Assembly: GCF_000381085.1 (NCBI RefSeq)
Contig: NZ_KB905899.1
Span: 1 to 64,000, forward strand
Direction: 5' to 3'
Length of the DNA stretch: 64,000 bases
Source: Thiomicrorhabdus arctica DSM 13458
Lineage (GTDB): Bacteria > Pseudomonadota > Gammaproteobacteria > Thiomicrospirales > Thiomicrospiraceae
Of the stretch, positions 19,220-27,812 are shown piece by piece. Each line of letters starts with the position of its first letter. The first letter of the stretch is position 1. The position numbers and the translations under genes were made by a program. The notes below the pieces were generated by a model that worked only from the letters and a program-made list of their open reading frames with translations, did no database searches and had not been told where the DNA came from.

Positions 19220-19960
19220 TTAAAGTTTCAAACGCTTAAAAATAACTTCTGGCACATGACGGATGATAAACATAATACCCGCCCAAAATACCGGTGTATA
19301 AAGTGTGTTTTTACGCTTTTCGATTGCATTGATAATGCTTTTCGCAATCTGCTCAGGTTGCGCCCACAAAGGGCCTTTCTTAAACTCAGCGGTCATCGGA
19401 GTATCTACAAATCCAGGCTTAATGTCTAACACATGTACGTGATATGGCATCAAACGGTTACGTAAGCCTTGCAAGAAAATAGAGACCATGCCTTTTGCAG
19501 CACCATAAACATAGTTAGATTGACGGCCTCTGTCGCCAGCGACACTGCTGATGACTGCAATACAGCCACTTTGCTGAGTTTGTAAACGATTGGCTAATAG
19601 GGTCAGTAAAGAGATCGTACTTAATGCATTGGTGTTGAGTTCCTGCAGGGTGACGGCAACACTTTGTTCGCAAGCGGCCTGGTCAGGTAAGGTCCCGTGT
19701 GCAATTAATATGGTATCCAGGGTGATGAACTTTTCAAACACCTCGTTTAACACGGATTCATGAGTTTCATATTCAGTAACATCCAGTGCCGAAAACACCG
19801 CTTGGTTAGCACCTCTAATCTTGGCATCGGCTGCAATGGTTTCTAACTGCTCTAGGTTACGTCCCAGTAAATAGAGGTTGGCATTTTGTTCAGCATACAA
19901 ACGGATCGTAGCCTGAGCGATGGCAGAGGTTGCCCCAATAATTAAAATATTTTTGTGCAT
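19220..19960 (-). CDS. DprE2-like short-chain dehydrogenase/reductase
   Basis: 246-residue SDR. The NAD(P)-binding loop is IIGATSAIAQ (about 6-15), and the catalytic Ser and YxxxK appear in ISSVAGDRGRQ and YVYGAAKG (Tyr about 150, Lys about 154). The sequence style and the position next to a DprE1-like oxidase match DprE2, which reduces the 2-keto intermediate during epimerisation of decaprenyl-phosphoryl-ribose to -arabinose. It is separated from dprE1 by 88 bases. A general SDR role cannot be excluded, but the pairing is telling. Confidence 0.8.
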   Translation of the reverse strand: MHKNILIIGATSAIAQATIRLYAEQNANLYLLGRNLEQLETIAADAKIRGANQAVFSALDVTEYETHESVLNEVFEKFITLDTILIAHGTLPDQAACEQSVAVTLQELNTNALSTISLLTLLANRLQTQQSGCIAVISSVAGDRGRQSNYVYGAAKGMVSIFLQGLRNRLMPYHVHVLDIKPGFVDTPMTAEFKKGPLWAQPEQIAKSIINAIEKRKNTLYTPVFWAGIMFIIRHVPEVIFKRLKL

Positions 19961-20048
19961 GAATTTGTTGTCCTATTTTTTAACGTGGTGTAACGTTTGT
20001 TAAAGGTTGAATCTTGGGCTTACGAATCAATGGATTTGCCTGAAAATC

Positions 20049-21392
20049 CTACAAACCTAGGCGTTGAGATTGCAAAGAGTTAAACCGTTTTTCAGCGCCG
20101 TATTGAGCGCGTACTTTTTGGAATTGTTCCCATAAAGGATAGCTTTGTTTAAAGGTCGCTTCTGACATACGTGCATCTTTTGTCAAATAGAGACGTCCAC
20201 TATAATCGAGCACGATAGAATCGAGTTCATTTAAAAAGGCGAACAGAGTGGAATCTATTTTAAAGTCGAGTGCTAAGGTATAGCCTTCCACAGGAAAACT
20301 AAGGTAATTATCATTCCCTTTACCAAACGCTTTCAAAACCGCTAAAAAAGAACCCCGCTTGGATTCTGCTATTTTACTAAGAATCTTTGTTAGGCCTTCT
20401 AAACCAGAGGATTTGGGTAAGACGAATTGGTATTGAATAAAGCCATTTTTGCCATACAGACGATTCCAGTTTTGAAGACTGTCTAACGGATAAAAGAAGG
20501 GCGCATAATGCACTTGGCGTTGTGTCTGTTTTTGGCGAATTTTATTGTAATATAAGCTATTAAAGGCTTTAACAGAATGCGAGTTTAGCACAGCATTGGG
20601 CATATCTATGGGAATAGACAATTTGCCCGTCTTAGCGGTCTGTAAACCCTCACCTAAACCCTCTGCTAAGTCCTCTTTTTTGGCATGTTCACCTAACATG
20701 AGTAAAGAGCGTCCAAGCTGTTTTCCGGTAGACAGGCAGTCAATCCAGGCGACCGAATAGGTCGTTTTCTGAAACTCATCAAACAAGACTAAGGTTTCAG
20801 CAAGGTTGTGGGTTTTCCAAGTGGTTTCTTGGATGTATGCGCTTTCAATAGCCAACATTTGGAAGCTGGCCTCTAAGATGATGCCTGTTAAGCCCATGCC
20901 CCCGCAGGTGGCTAAAAACAGTTCGCGGTGTTGGGTTGCAGAGCATTCAAGAATCTCGCCTGAAGCCACCATCAACTTTAAATTGATTAGATGTGCACTA
21001 AAGCTGCCGTCCAAATGATGATTTTTACCATGCACATCACTGGCAATCGCTCCGCCGACGGTGACAAATTGTGTCCCGGGGGTGACGGGTAAAAACCAGC
21101 CTTTCGGAACAAAGACCTTCAGGATTTCGGCGAAGCTCACACCGGAGGCGCAATGTAAAATGCCTGTCTCTTCATCAAACGCTAAGAAATGGTCGAGATA
21201 TTGAGTGGTGATAAGGGTGTTAGCAAGTGCACTGTCACCATAACTGCGGCCAAGCCCTCTAGCGACCAGTCCTGATAGACCAAGACTTGAATTAGCTTGA
21301 GCGGCAATCATTGATTGCACGGCGGGTGTATGCGCAGGTTTTAAGGGCGTAATCTCTATTTGTGGGTAACGACCCCATCCGCTTAGTTTCAC
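20049..21392 (-). CDS. DprE1-like FAD-dependent polyprenyl-phosphoryl-ribose 2-oxidase
   Basis: 447-residue VAO-type flavoprotein. The FAD-binding region includes ARGLGRSYGDSA (about 44-55) and the very characteristic VGGAIASDVHGKNHH (about 114-128). The latter closely resembles mycobacterial DprE1, which oxidises the 2-OH of polyprenyl-phosphoryl-ribose. At the position corresponding to mycobacterial Cys387 (target of benzothiazinones) I read Ala in GYTLALDF. It lies between the gtrA and dprE2-like genes on the same strand. Substrate polyprenol length is unknown. Confidence 0.85.
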   Translation of the reverse strand: MKLSGWGRYPQIEITPLKPAHTPAVQSMIAAQANSSLGLSGLVARGLGRSYGDSALANTLITTQYLDHFLAFDEETGILHCASGVSFAEILKVFVPKGWFLPVTPGTQFVTVGGAIASDVHGKNHHLDGSFSAHLINLKLMVASGEILECSATQHRELFLATCGGMGLTGIILEASFQMLAIESAYIQETTWKTHNLAETLVLFDEFQKTTYSVAWIDCLSTGKQLGRSLLMLGEHAKKEDLAEGLGEGLQTAKTGKLSIPIDMPNAVLNSHSVKAFNSLYYNKIRQKQTQRQVHYAPFFYPLDSLQNWNRLYGKNGFIQYQFVLPKSSGLEGLTKILSKIAESKRGSFLAVLKAFGKGNDNYLSFPVEGYTLALDFKIDSTLFAFLNELDSIVLDYSGRLYLTKDARMSEATFKQSYPLWEQFQKVRAQYGAEKRFNSLQSQRLGL

Positions 21393-21401
21393 AAATCGTC
21401 C

Positions 21402-21791
21402 TTATTTAAAAACATACTTTTTATCGAGTTGATATTTGACGTAATATCCAATTGCTAAACCGATAATACCCCCTATATAACGCATCTCTTTAGTCTGATA
21501 AATTGCATCAAAGGTAAACTCAAATCCCCAGAAAATTACCGTGGTAATCAATCCCATTACTGTATATAGATAAAAGGTCTTAGATCCATGCTGAATACTC
21601 ACCGTTTGATATTGAAAAATATAGCGTTTATCGAGCCAGTATTTCAAGACTAAGCCCACGCCAGTCCCCACGAAAATAGACAATGTAATCGCAAAGGAGC
21701 CCTGGTAAAGCCTGATGGAAAGGTCTTGACCGGCGATGTTGGCCACAGTAGCGAATATCGCGAAAATCGTGTACATTAGTGCAATCTTCAT
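21402..21791 (-). CDS. GtrA-family membrane protein
   Basis: 129-residue protein with four transmembrane helices (about 4-24, 34-54, 72-92, 102-120) and the charged ends typical of GtrA proteins, which are thought to flip polyprenyl-phosphate sugars. It is first in the minus-strand run and 9 bases from the DprE1-like gene. In mycobacteria a GtrA-family protein is encoded beside the arabinan genes, so a role in moving polyprenyl-phosphoryl-arabinose is a reasonable inference. Confidence 0.82.
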   Translation of the reverse strand: MKIALMYTIFAIFATVANIAGQDLSIRLYQGSFAITLSIFVGTGVGLVLKYWLDKRYIFQYQTVSIQHGSKTFYLYTVMGLITTVIFWGFEFTFDAIYQTKEMRYIGGIIGLAIGYYVKYQLDKKYVFK

Positions 21792-21843
21792 TTATCACTC
21801 CATAATCCAAGAATCATCTAAATAATCGACTCGCCAGGATTGT

Positions 21844-21874
21844 TTTAAATGTGTTCCAAGAGAACACATTTAAA
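21844..21874 (+). promoter_or_regulatory. perfect stem-loop in the leader of the UbiA-like gene
   Basis: TTTAAATGTGTTC (21844-21856) and GAACACATTTAAA (21862-21874) form a perfect 13-bp stem with a 5-base loop. It lies in the 132-bp divergent region between the gtrA and UbiA-like genes. A second small hairpin (AGTGC, 21893-21897, with GCACT, 21903-21907) overlaps the area just before the Shine-Dalgarno. No T run follows, so an operator or leader element is likelier than a terminator. Confidence 0.5.
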
Positions 21875-21923
21875 GGCGTTAGATTGCTTAAAAGTGCTGA
21901 AGGCACTGAGGTTAATTAATTTT

Positions 21924-22811
21924 ATGAATTCTAACACTTCTACTGTCGCTAATAAATCGGTATTGCTTGGACTGGTAAAGTTAATGCGTCCACACCAATG
22001 GATTAAAAACGGCTTTGTGTTTGCGCCCTTGCTGTTTACCGGTCTGTTCTTGGATTTGGTTGCGGTCGGTCAGGCTTTGCTGGCTTTTATGTTGTTTAGC
22101 CTAGCGGCTGCGGCGACCTATGTGGTGAATGACCTTAAAGACATCGAGCAAGATAAGCAACATCCAGTCAAATCGCTGAAGCGTCCTTTAGCATCGGGCC
22201 TCGTCAAACCTTTGCAAGCCAAACAACTATTAGTGGGTTTATATGCAATTTTGTTGACTGGTTTTTGGTTTCAGCCCGCCGTTATGGGCGTGATTGTGGG
22301 TTATCTTCTATTAAATGTGGCTTATAGTTACTATTTAAAACACCAACCCGTACTGGATATTTTTACCATTGCTATCGGTTTTGTCTTACGGGTCTATGCG
22401 GGGGCGATGGCGATTGCTGTGCCTGTCTCCTCTTTGATGTTTGTTACGACCTTGTGTTTAGCCCTGTTTTTAGCCTCCATCAAACGCCGGCAGGAGCTGT
22501 TACAAACGAATCAACAAGGTCGAAAAGTATTGGCTTTGTATTCAGTCACTTTGATTGATCGTTATGCTGAAATTTCAGCAACGGGCGCTTTACTTTTTTA
22601 TAGTTTGTTTGTCATGAATGTGCACCCAGAACTGATGGTGACCATTCCATTTGTGTTGTTTGGTCTGTTCCGTTATTGGTACCTCAGTGAAATGCTGGGA
22701 GAAGGCGAGTCGCCCACTGAAGCTTTAATGACTGATCACCAGTTATTGCTGACCGTCGTGGCTTGGGTCGGCGTATGTATCTGGGCACTCTGGCCAGCAG
22801 GCGGTTTGTAA
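21924..22811 (+). CDS. UbiA-family polyprenyl-phosphate phosphoribosyltransferase
   Basis: Membrane prenyltransferase-fold enzyme of 295 residues from the ATG at 21924. The first catalytic motif is NDLKDIEQDKQHPVKSLKRP (NDxxDxxxD), and the start LMRPHQWIKNGFVFAPL is typical of decaprenyl-phosphate phosphoribosyltransferases (mycobacterial Rv3806c/UbiA), which join PRPP to polyprenyl phosphate. About eight transmembrane helices are visible. An upstream ATG at 21849 would add 25 residues reading through the leader hairpin, so I reject it. The stop is followed directly by the PAP2-like gene. Confidence 0.87.
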   Translation: MNSNTSTVANKSVLLGLVKLMRPHQWIKNGFVFAPLLFTGLFLDLVAVGQALLAFMLFSLAAAATYVVNDLKDIEQDKQHPVKSLKRPLASGLVKPLQAKQLLVGLYAILLTGFWFQPAVMGVIVGYLLLNVAYSYYLKHQPVLDIFTIAIGFVLRVYAGAMAIAVPVSSLMFVTTLCLALFLASIKRRQELLQTNQQGRKVLALYSVTLIDRYAEISATGALLFYSLFVMNVHPELMVTIPFVLFGLFRYWYLSEMLGEGESPTEALMTDHQLLLTVVAWVGVCIWALWPAGGL

Positions 22812-23234
22812 ATGGACGTTACTATGGATTTATCTTATATCGTGACCCCGTTTTTTGCTTGGTTGATCGCTGGATCAAGTAAGTTCCTCATCAATAGTTT
22901 TAAAGCCAAACAATTTGCCTTTGGTTTGATCGGTTATGGTGGCATGCCTAGTAACCACAGTGCAATTGTAAGCAGCATGGTGGCTTTAATCGCTTTTAAA
23001 GAAGGGTTTGAACATCCTGCCTTGGGTGTAGCGATTACGTTAGCGTTTATAGTGTTAATCGATGCAAACAGTTTACGTAATCAGGTTGGTCAGCAGGCAA
23101 AGGCGATTAATTTATTGAATCAAGACAAAGAGATACCAGACCTTCGAGAGCGTATGGGACATAGCAAATTAGAGCTTTTGGGTGGCATTGTCGTCGGTAT
23201 CGTTACGGCTTATCTTGTTCATCTTGTTTTTTAA
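22812..23234 (+). CDS. divergent PAP2-family phosphatase (Rv3807c-like)
   Basis: 140-residue small membrane protein of the divergent PAP2 family. It has the conserved GGMPSNHSAIV (about 49-59) and a later Arg-Met-Gly-His in LRERMGHSK (about 116-124), which would supply phosphatase residues. In mycobacteria the neighbouring homologue is proposed to remove the 5-phosphate from decaprenyl-phosphoryl-phosphoribose, fitting the adjacent UbiA-like gene. It starts at the base after the UbiA stop; ATG at 22824 is an alternative start. Confidence 0.82.
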   Translation: MDVTMDLSYIVTPFFAWLIAGSSKFLINSFKAKQFAFGLIGYGGMPSNHSAIVSSMVALIAFKEGFEHPALGVAITLAFIVLIDANSLRNQVGQQAKAINLLNQDKEIPDLRERMGHSKLELLGGIVVGIVTAYLVHLVF

Positions 23235-23291
23235 GTCGAGACATTTTCATTAATATTTCTCTGTATACAGACTGCTAAAAAAGGCGCTCTC

Positions 23292-24815
23292 TTGTCACAT
23301 TCTCAATCATTAAGATCACTCTTCGCCACTCTTACCTTACAGCAACGTTGGTTGTTACTGGCCTTCATGGGTTTAAAAATGGCCTTGTTGTGGTTTGTGC
23401 CTTTGACGGGCGATGAAGCCTATTTTATTGTTTGGGGGCAAGAGTTGTCGTTGGGCTATTATGATCATCCACCAGCAGTGGGCTGGGTGCTTTATCTATT
23501 GAGCGGTATTGCTGACAACTTAGTGGTCTATCGATCGTTTGCTTTTTTTGCTGCCATCATAATTGCCTATCTGATTTACAAAATACTGAGATTACACCCT
23601 AAGATTGAACAAACCACAGCCTTTTATGTGGCGATGGCTTTTTTAGTATCACCCATATCTCTAATGTTTGTGGTTACCGCGAATGATACTGTGTTGGTAT
23701 TCTTTTCTGTTTTAGGCTTTTTCTATTACGCCAAAACTCTTGCGCAGCCTACCGTGGTGAATGCATTATTCGCAGGCTTATTTTTAGGAATGGCATTTTT
23801 ATCAAAATATTTCGCCGTTTTTATGTTGTTAGGGCTGGTTGTCTATAGTCTGATTTACATCAAACAATACGGCTGGAAACTCATCACTTTAATGGTCCTG
23901 ATTGTTCTGGTCTTTGTGGCTGAAAATCTCTATTTTAACGCCACACATTGTTGGAATAATATTCTCTTTAATTTCTTCTCGCGTACGAAACAGAGTGCAT
24001 TTGACGTCGGTAATGTTGTAAGTTATATCACAATAATTGTCGGATTGATCTCGCCGTTGGGCCTCTATTATCTAGTCCAACAAGCCAGATATCCGCAGGG
24101 TCTGACTTTACCTCCTATGATGCATCAAGTGTTATTTGCCAGTGCGCCATTGTTATTGGTTTTACTGTTGGTCAGCTTGACCAATCCGGTAGGTCTACAT
24201 TGGCCTTTATTGGCGGTTACCTTGCTCTATGTGTTGTATGCACTTCTGCCACAGCAAAAACTAGTGACACTTTATCTCTTTAATGGCTACAGTTCGATGG
24301 TCATCGTTTTTGTTCTGCTTATCGCGCTAGGGTTTGTTAATCAGCTGGTTCCCGCCACACAAAAACATCATGTGGCCGTTTATACTCAGCCAGAAAAAAT
24401 CTGTGCTTTACTGCCAAAATCGACTTTTTTTACCTTGGGGTACAGTAGTCAATCAGCTTTGTCTTATCACTGTCAAAATGACAATATTCACGTTTTTATG
24501 AGTGTTTCTAAATTTGGTCGTGAAGACGATAAGAAAACAAATTTTAAAGCGTTGGCAGGGCAGGATCTGAAGGTGTTTGTGACCAATGAGAAAGACATAG
24601 AAAAAATGAGACCTTTCTTTGATCATTTAGCGGTAGAAACGTTGAAAATAAGTGATGAGGTAAATTATTACCTGGTAGAAGGTCAAACATTTCATTATGG
24701 TTTCTATCGTGAACAAATCTTAAAAGTCGTGAATGAAAACTTTTATACCCCTCCCGAATGGTTTCCAGTGTTTTCTACATCGTGTGGCTTTAAAGAAAAA
24801 TACGATTTTAATTGA
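23292..24815 (+). CDS. second GT39/ArnT-like glycosyltransferase
   Basis: 507-residue polytopic glycosyltransferase. TGDEAYF and YYDHPPAVGWVLY in the first periplasmic loop carry the catalytic acidic residues of the PMT/ArnT superfamily. About ten transmembrane segments and a C-terminal periplasmic domain with several Cys follow. I assign a TTG start at 23292, since AAAGGCG lies 7 bases upstream; the first in-frame ATG would cut into the first membrane helix. It follows the UbiA and PAP2-like genes by 57 bases, so it may transfer the arabinose made by that pathway. Confidence 0.85.
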   Translation: MSHSQSLRSLFATLTLQQRWLLLAFMGLKMALLWFVPLTGDEAYFIVWGQELSLGYYDHPPAVGWVLYLLSGIADNLVVYRSFAFFAAIIIAYLIYKILRLHPKIEQTTAFYVAMAFLVSPISLMFVVTANDTVLVFFSVLGFFYYAKTLAQPTVVNALFAGLFLGMAFLSKYFAVFMLLGLVVYSLIYIKQYGWKLITLMVLIVLVFVAENLYFNATHCWNNILFNFFSRTKQSAFDVGNVVSYITIIVGLISPLGLYYLVQQARYPQGLTLPPMMHQVLFASAPLLLVLLLVSLTNPVGLHWPLLAVTLLYVLYALLPQQKLVTLYLFNGYSSMVIVFVLLIALGFVNQLVPATQKHHVAVYTQPEKICALLPKSTFFTLGYSSQSALSYHCQNDNIHVFMSVSKFGREDDKKTNFKALAGQDLKVFVTNEKDIEKMRPFFDHLAVETLKISDEVNYYLVEGQTFHYGFYREQILKVVNENFYTPPEWFPVFSTSCGFKEKYDFN

Positions 24816-24846
24816 TGCATAATTTACATATTAACGATTAGCAGTA

Positions 24847-24868
24847 AAGTGACCAGGCCTGGTCACTT
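24847..24868. repeat. iterated palindrome copy 2, fully extended 22-bp form
   Basis: The core ACCAGGCCTGGT (24852-24863) is extended on each side to a perfect 22-bp palindrome: AAGTG at the left end and CACTT at the right. It lies between the convergent GT39 and epmB genes, but no T run follows, so it is not a classic terminator. This copy probably shows the longest ancestral form. Confidence 0.9.
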
Positions 24869-24902
24869 CTGTTTGGAAAGAAAACTCTAGTCTCTTTGCG
24901 CT

Positions 24903-25877
24903 TTACAAAGGCGTCTTGTAAGGCTGTCCTTCAATCTCTCTAACCAATTTAGGAACAAGGTAACCAGGCAGCTTTTGGCGCATGTTTTCATGCAATTCTA
25001 GTGCTTGTAAATCAGACACTTCAAAATGGCTCGCACCTTGCACTTTATCGAGTTGGTGAAGGTAGTAAGGCAATATCCCTTGATTAAATAAGGCATGACT
25101 TAAGTCGATTAATACGTCACTATTGTCGTTGACCTCTTTTAATAAAACCGTTTGATTGAGTAGCTGAAAGCCAGCTAATCGGTATTGTTGAAAGAGCTGA
25201 GCGGTCTGGCCACTGAGTTCGTTGGCATGATTACAATGCACGACTAATACTTTATTTAAACGACTCCGTTTAGCCCATTCTATGAACAGGGTTTCCGGTG
25301 CCTTACTCGGCGCAACCACCGGGGTTCTCGAGTGAATTCTTAGGGTTTTAATGTGAGGGATCTGTTCTATTTTTTCGATTAACGTGACAAGTGCAGCTTC
25401 CGACAAACTCATCGGATCTCCACCACTCAAAATGACTTCATGAATGCTCTCATCCTGATTGATCAATCCTAAGGCTTTGTGCCAATGGCGCTGATTGATC
25501 TGCTGTTCGTAAGGAAAGTGACGGCGAAAACAGTAGCGACAGTGTATATCGCATTTTGGACTGGCGATCAGCAGAACTCGGCCATGGTATTTGTGAATTA
25601 GACTTGGGGTCGGGTTATTGTTTAAATCGCCCACAGGATCAAGACTGAAACCCGGCACTTGATTGGTTTCAGCGAGCACTGGTAACACTTGCTTTAATAA
25701 CGGATCTAAAGGATTACCAATTTCAATCTGCGCTAAAAAATCAGCCGGAATTTTGAGCGGGAATTCGCTCTGCGTGAGAGCCCCAATATCTAAAGCACTG
25801 ATTTGCAACGTTTGACACAACTCTTTAACGGAAAAATGCTTGATGGATTTGGTCGTAGGCTTATTGGTTTGGGGCAT
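24903..25877 (-). CDS. epmB: EF-P beta-lysylation protein EpmB (lysine 2,3-aminomutase)
   Basis: Radical SAM lysine 2,3-aminomutase of 324 residues that turns (S)-alpha-lysine into (R)-beta-lysine for EF-P modification. The iron-sulfur motif CDIHCRYC (Cys109, Cys113, Cys116) is intact, followed by SGGDPMSL. Length is that of short EpmB proteins rather than clostridial KAM. It is divergent from efp, with epmA just beyond, so all three parts of the system are together. Confidence 0.95.
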   Translation of the reverse strand: MPQTNKPTTKSIKHFSVKELCQTLQISALDIGALTQSEFPLKIPADFLAQIEIGNPLDPLLKQVLPVLAETNQVPGFSLDPVGDLNNNPTPSLIHKYHGRVLLIASPKCDIHCRYCFRRHFPYEQQINQRHWHKALGLINQDESIHEVILSGGDPMSLSEAALVTLIEKIEQIPHIKTLRIHSRTPVVAPSKAPETLFIEWAKRSRLNKVLVVHCNHANELSGQTAQLFQQYRLAGFQLLNQTVLLKEVNDNSDVLIDLSHALFNQGILPYYLHQLDKVQGASHFEVSDLQALELHENMRQKLPGYLVPKLVREIEGQPYKTPL

Positions 25878-25928
25878 AGGGAATATTTGTCATTGCTTGT
25901 AAGTTTTATCGGGATTCAATAGACTCCG

Positions 25929-25972
25929 CTGTAAATGTTTTACAGTTTACGTTAGAATACCCAGATTATAAT
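25929..25972 (+). promoter_or_regulatory. candidate efp promoter with overlapping inverted repeat
   Basis: CTGTAAA (25929-25935) and TTTACAG (25939-25945) form a perfect inverted repeat with a 3-base spacer. TATAAT lies at 25967-25972 with a TTTACG-like -35 at 25946-25951 (short 15-bp spacing). The site is between divergent epmB and efp and could serve as operator and promoter. By-eye prediction. Confidence 0.4.
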
Positions 25973-26005
25973 TTTATATTCTATGACAAGTATTCGGGTA
26001 AAGAT

Positions 26006-26572
26006 ATGGCAACGTACAGCACAACTGAGTTTAAGGGTGGTTTAAAGTTTTTAATGGATGGACAACCATGTTCGATGGTTGACAATACACAGGTTTCACC
26101 AGGTAAAGGTCAGGCCTTTAACCGCGTTAAATATCGTAACCTTGTCACGGGTAAGTTAGTGGAGAAAACCTTTAAATCGAATGAAAAGGTTGATGCTGCG
26201 GATGTAGTTGATACTTCGTTGCAATATTTATATACCGATGGTGATTTTTGGCATTTCATGGATGCTGTGACGTTTGAGCAATTCCAGGCCACTGAATCTG
26301 CCGTTGCGGATGTTAAAAAATGGCTAGTCGAACAAGATGAATGTATGGTGACGTTATTTAACGGTCAGCTCATTGCCGTAACACCGCCAAAACAAATCAC
26401 CTTAGAAGTGACAGATACCGATCCAGGTTTAAAAGGCGATTCGGCGGGGACTGGTGGTAAGCCAGCAACCCTTTCAACGGGGGCGGTCGTTCAGGTGCCT
26501 CTATTTGTTCAGATTGGCGAAATGGTCATTGTGAACACTGAAAAAGGTGAGTACGTCTCCCGTGCGAAGTAA
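26006..26572 (+). CDS. efp: translation elongation factor P
   Basis: 188-residue EF-P, which relieves ribosome stalling at polyproline. Three beta-barrel domains are present. The modified loop reads SPGKGQA with Lys34, the residue lysylated by EpmA and EpmB in E. coli. The C-terminal domain is full length with the usual GEYVSR ending. Followed by epmA after 45 bases, with epmB divergent upstream. Confidence 0.97.
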   Translation: MATYSTTEFKGGLKFLMDGQPCSMVDNTQVSPGKGQAFNRVKYRNLVTGKLVEKTFKSNEKVDAADVVDTSLQYLYTDGDFWHFMDAVTFEQFQATESAVADVKKWLVEQDECMVTLFNGQLIAVTPPKQITLEVTDTDPGLKGDSAGTGGKPATLSTGAVVQVPLFVQIGEMVIVNTEKGEYVSRAK

Positions 26573-26617
26573 TCGCTTTAGCTTTCTAGCTAGCTTAGAA
26601 TGGGATTGCCCGCATAG

Positions 26618-27601
26618 ATGAATTCAAATTCTAAACGTTCCATGTTAATTAAACGCTCGCAACTGCTTCAACAGTTGCGGGCGTTTTTTTATGCCCGATC
26701 GGTTATTGAGGTCGACACTCCAATGTTGTCTGCCGGGGGTGTTCCGGATGTCCACCTATCGGCCCTGAGTACGCGCGTGCAAGTTCCCGGGGTGCGCGAC
26801 CCTCAACTGTTTTACCTGCCGACGTCACCGGAGTATCCGATGAAGCGATTATTGTGCGAGGGCAGTGGTGATATTTTCTATCTTGGAAAAGTGTTTCGTG
26901 ATGGTGACTTAAGCCCCAGGCATCAAGTCGAATTTACGATGCTCGAATGGTATCGCCTCGGTTTTTCGATGTTTGAATTAATGGATGAAGTCGCCACTTT
27001 AATTAATACATTCCTAAAGCGACCTTTAAATATAGAACGCCTTAGTTATCAGCAAGGCTTTGCAAAATATGCAGGAATTGAGGATATCTTGACGGCTTCG
27101 GCAGAAAGCTGTCAGGCCTGTCTGAAACAGCATGGCGTTGCGGAAATTGTTGGGGTGGCGGCAGAAGATAAAGCTTTGTGGGAGCAGTTGATACTGACTG
27201 AAGTGATTGAGCCACAATTGGGTCTAAAGGAGGGCAAAATTGCGATGACCATCTTGTTTCACTTTCCTGCCAATCAAGCTTCATTGGCACAAATTTCTGT
27301 CGATAACCCTCTGGTTGCTGAGCGTTTTGAACTGTTTGTAAATGGCATGGAGCTGGCAAATGGTTACCATGAATTGATTGAAGCCGACTTATATCAAGAA
27401 CGTTTTAATACCGCTTTAATAGAGCGACAACAATTGGGCTTTAAAAGTATTGCTTTAGATAAGCAGTTATTGACCACGTTAAAAAATCAGCCCTTACCCG
27501 ACTGCAGTGGGGTGGCCTTGGGTGTGGATCGTCTGTTTGCACTACAGCAAGGGTTTGATGATATTGCTTTAGGTATCGCTTTCGGTCTTGAGGACTGTTG
27601 A
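26618..27601 (+). CDS. epmA: EF-P--(R)-beta-lysine ligase EpmA (GenX/PoxA)
   Basis: Class II lysyl-tRNA-synthetase-like enzyme of 327 residues without an anticodon-binding domain. It attaches beta-lysine to Lys34 of EF-P. Motif 2 appears as GKVFRDGDLSPRHQVEFTMLEWYR and motif 3 as GVALGVDRL near the C-terminus. The ATG at 26618 is used; ATG at 26642 is an alternative with eight fewer residues. It lies directly downstream of efp and is likely co-transcribed. Confidence 0.95.
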   Translation: MNSNSKRSMLIKRSQLLQQLRAFFYARSVIEVDTPMLSAGGVPDVHLSALSTRVQVPGVRDPQLFYLPTSPEYPMKRLLCEGSGDIFYLGKVFRDGDLSPRHQVEFTMLEWYRLGFSMFELMDEVATLINTFLKRPLNIERLSYQQGFAKYAGIEDILTASAESCQACLKQHGVAEIVGVAAEDKALWEQLILTEVIEPQLGLKEGKIAMTILFHFPANQASLAQISVDNPLVAERFELFVNGMELANGYHELIEADLYQERFNTALIERQQLGFKSIALDKQLLTTLKNQPLPDCSGVALGVDRLFALQQGFDDIALGIAFGLEDC

Positions 27602-27650
27602 TCAAGGTTTACCTGCTTTTAATAATTGTGTTTTAACCTATTTTTAAAAT

Positions 27651-27664
27651 GACCAGGCCTGTTC
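27651..27664. repeat. iterated palindrome, near copy (one mismatch)
   Basis: GACCAGGCCTGTTC differs from the exact palindrome by one base. It lies 50 bases after epmA, in the 211-bp gap before sspA, and shows the motif decaying or varying between genes. Confidence 0.7.
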
Positions 27665-27812
27665 AAGTGTCCAGAAACCTTTTCAATATTTTAGCTGATA
27701 AGTAAAAGTAGGGGGATTGACGGGGGGTGTATACTACTAACAGTGTTTTGTTTTCTAAAACAATGGGAGTTTCATTTGGAGCTCTCAATTCCCTCATATA
27801 TAGGAGTTGTTC

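Noticed and set aside
24847-24868. Palindrome as a plain bidirectional terminator
   Set aside because: No T run on either side, and identical cores occur inside coding sequences.
27717-27735. TTGACG and TATACT before sspA as a promoter
   Set aside because: Spacing is only 7 bases; at most TATACT alone is a -10 element.
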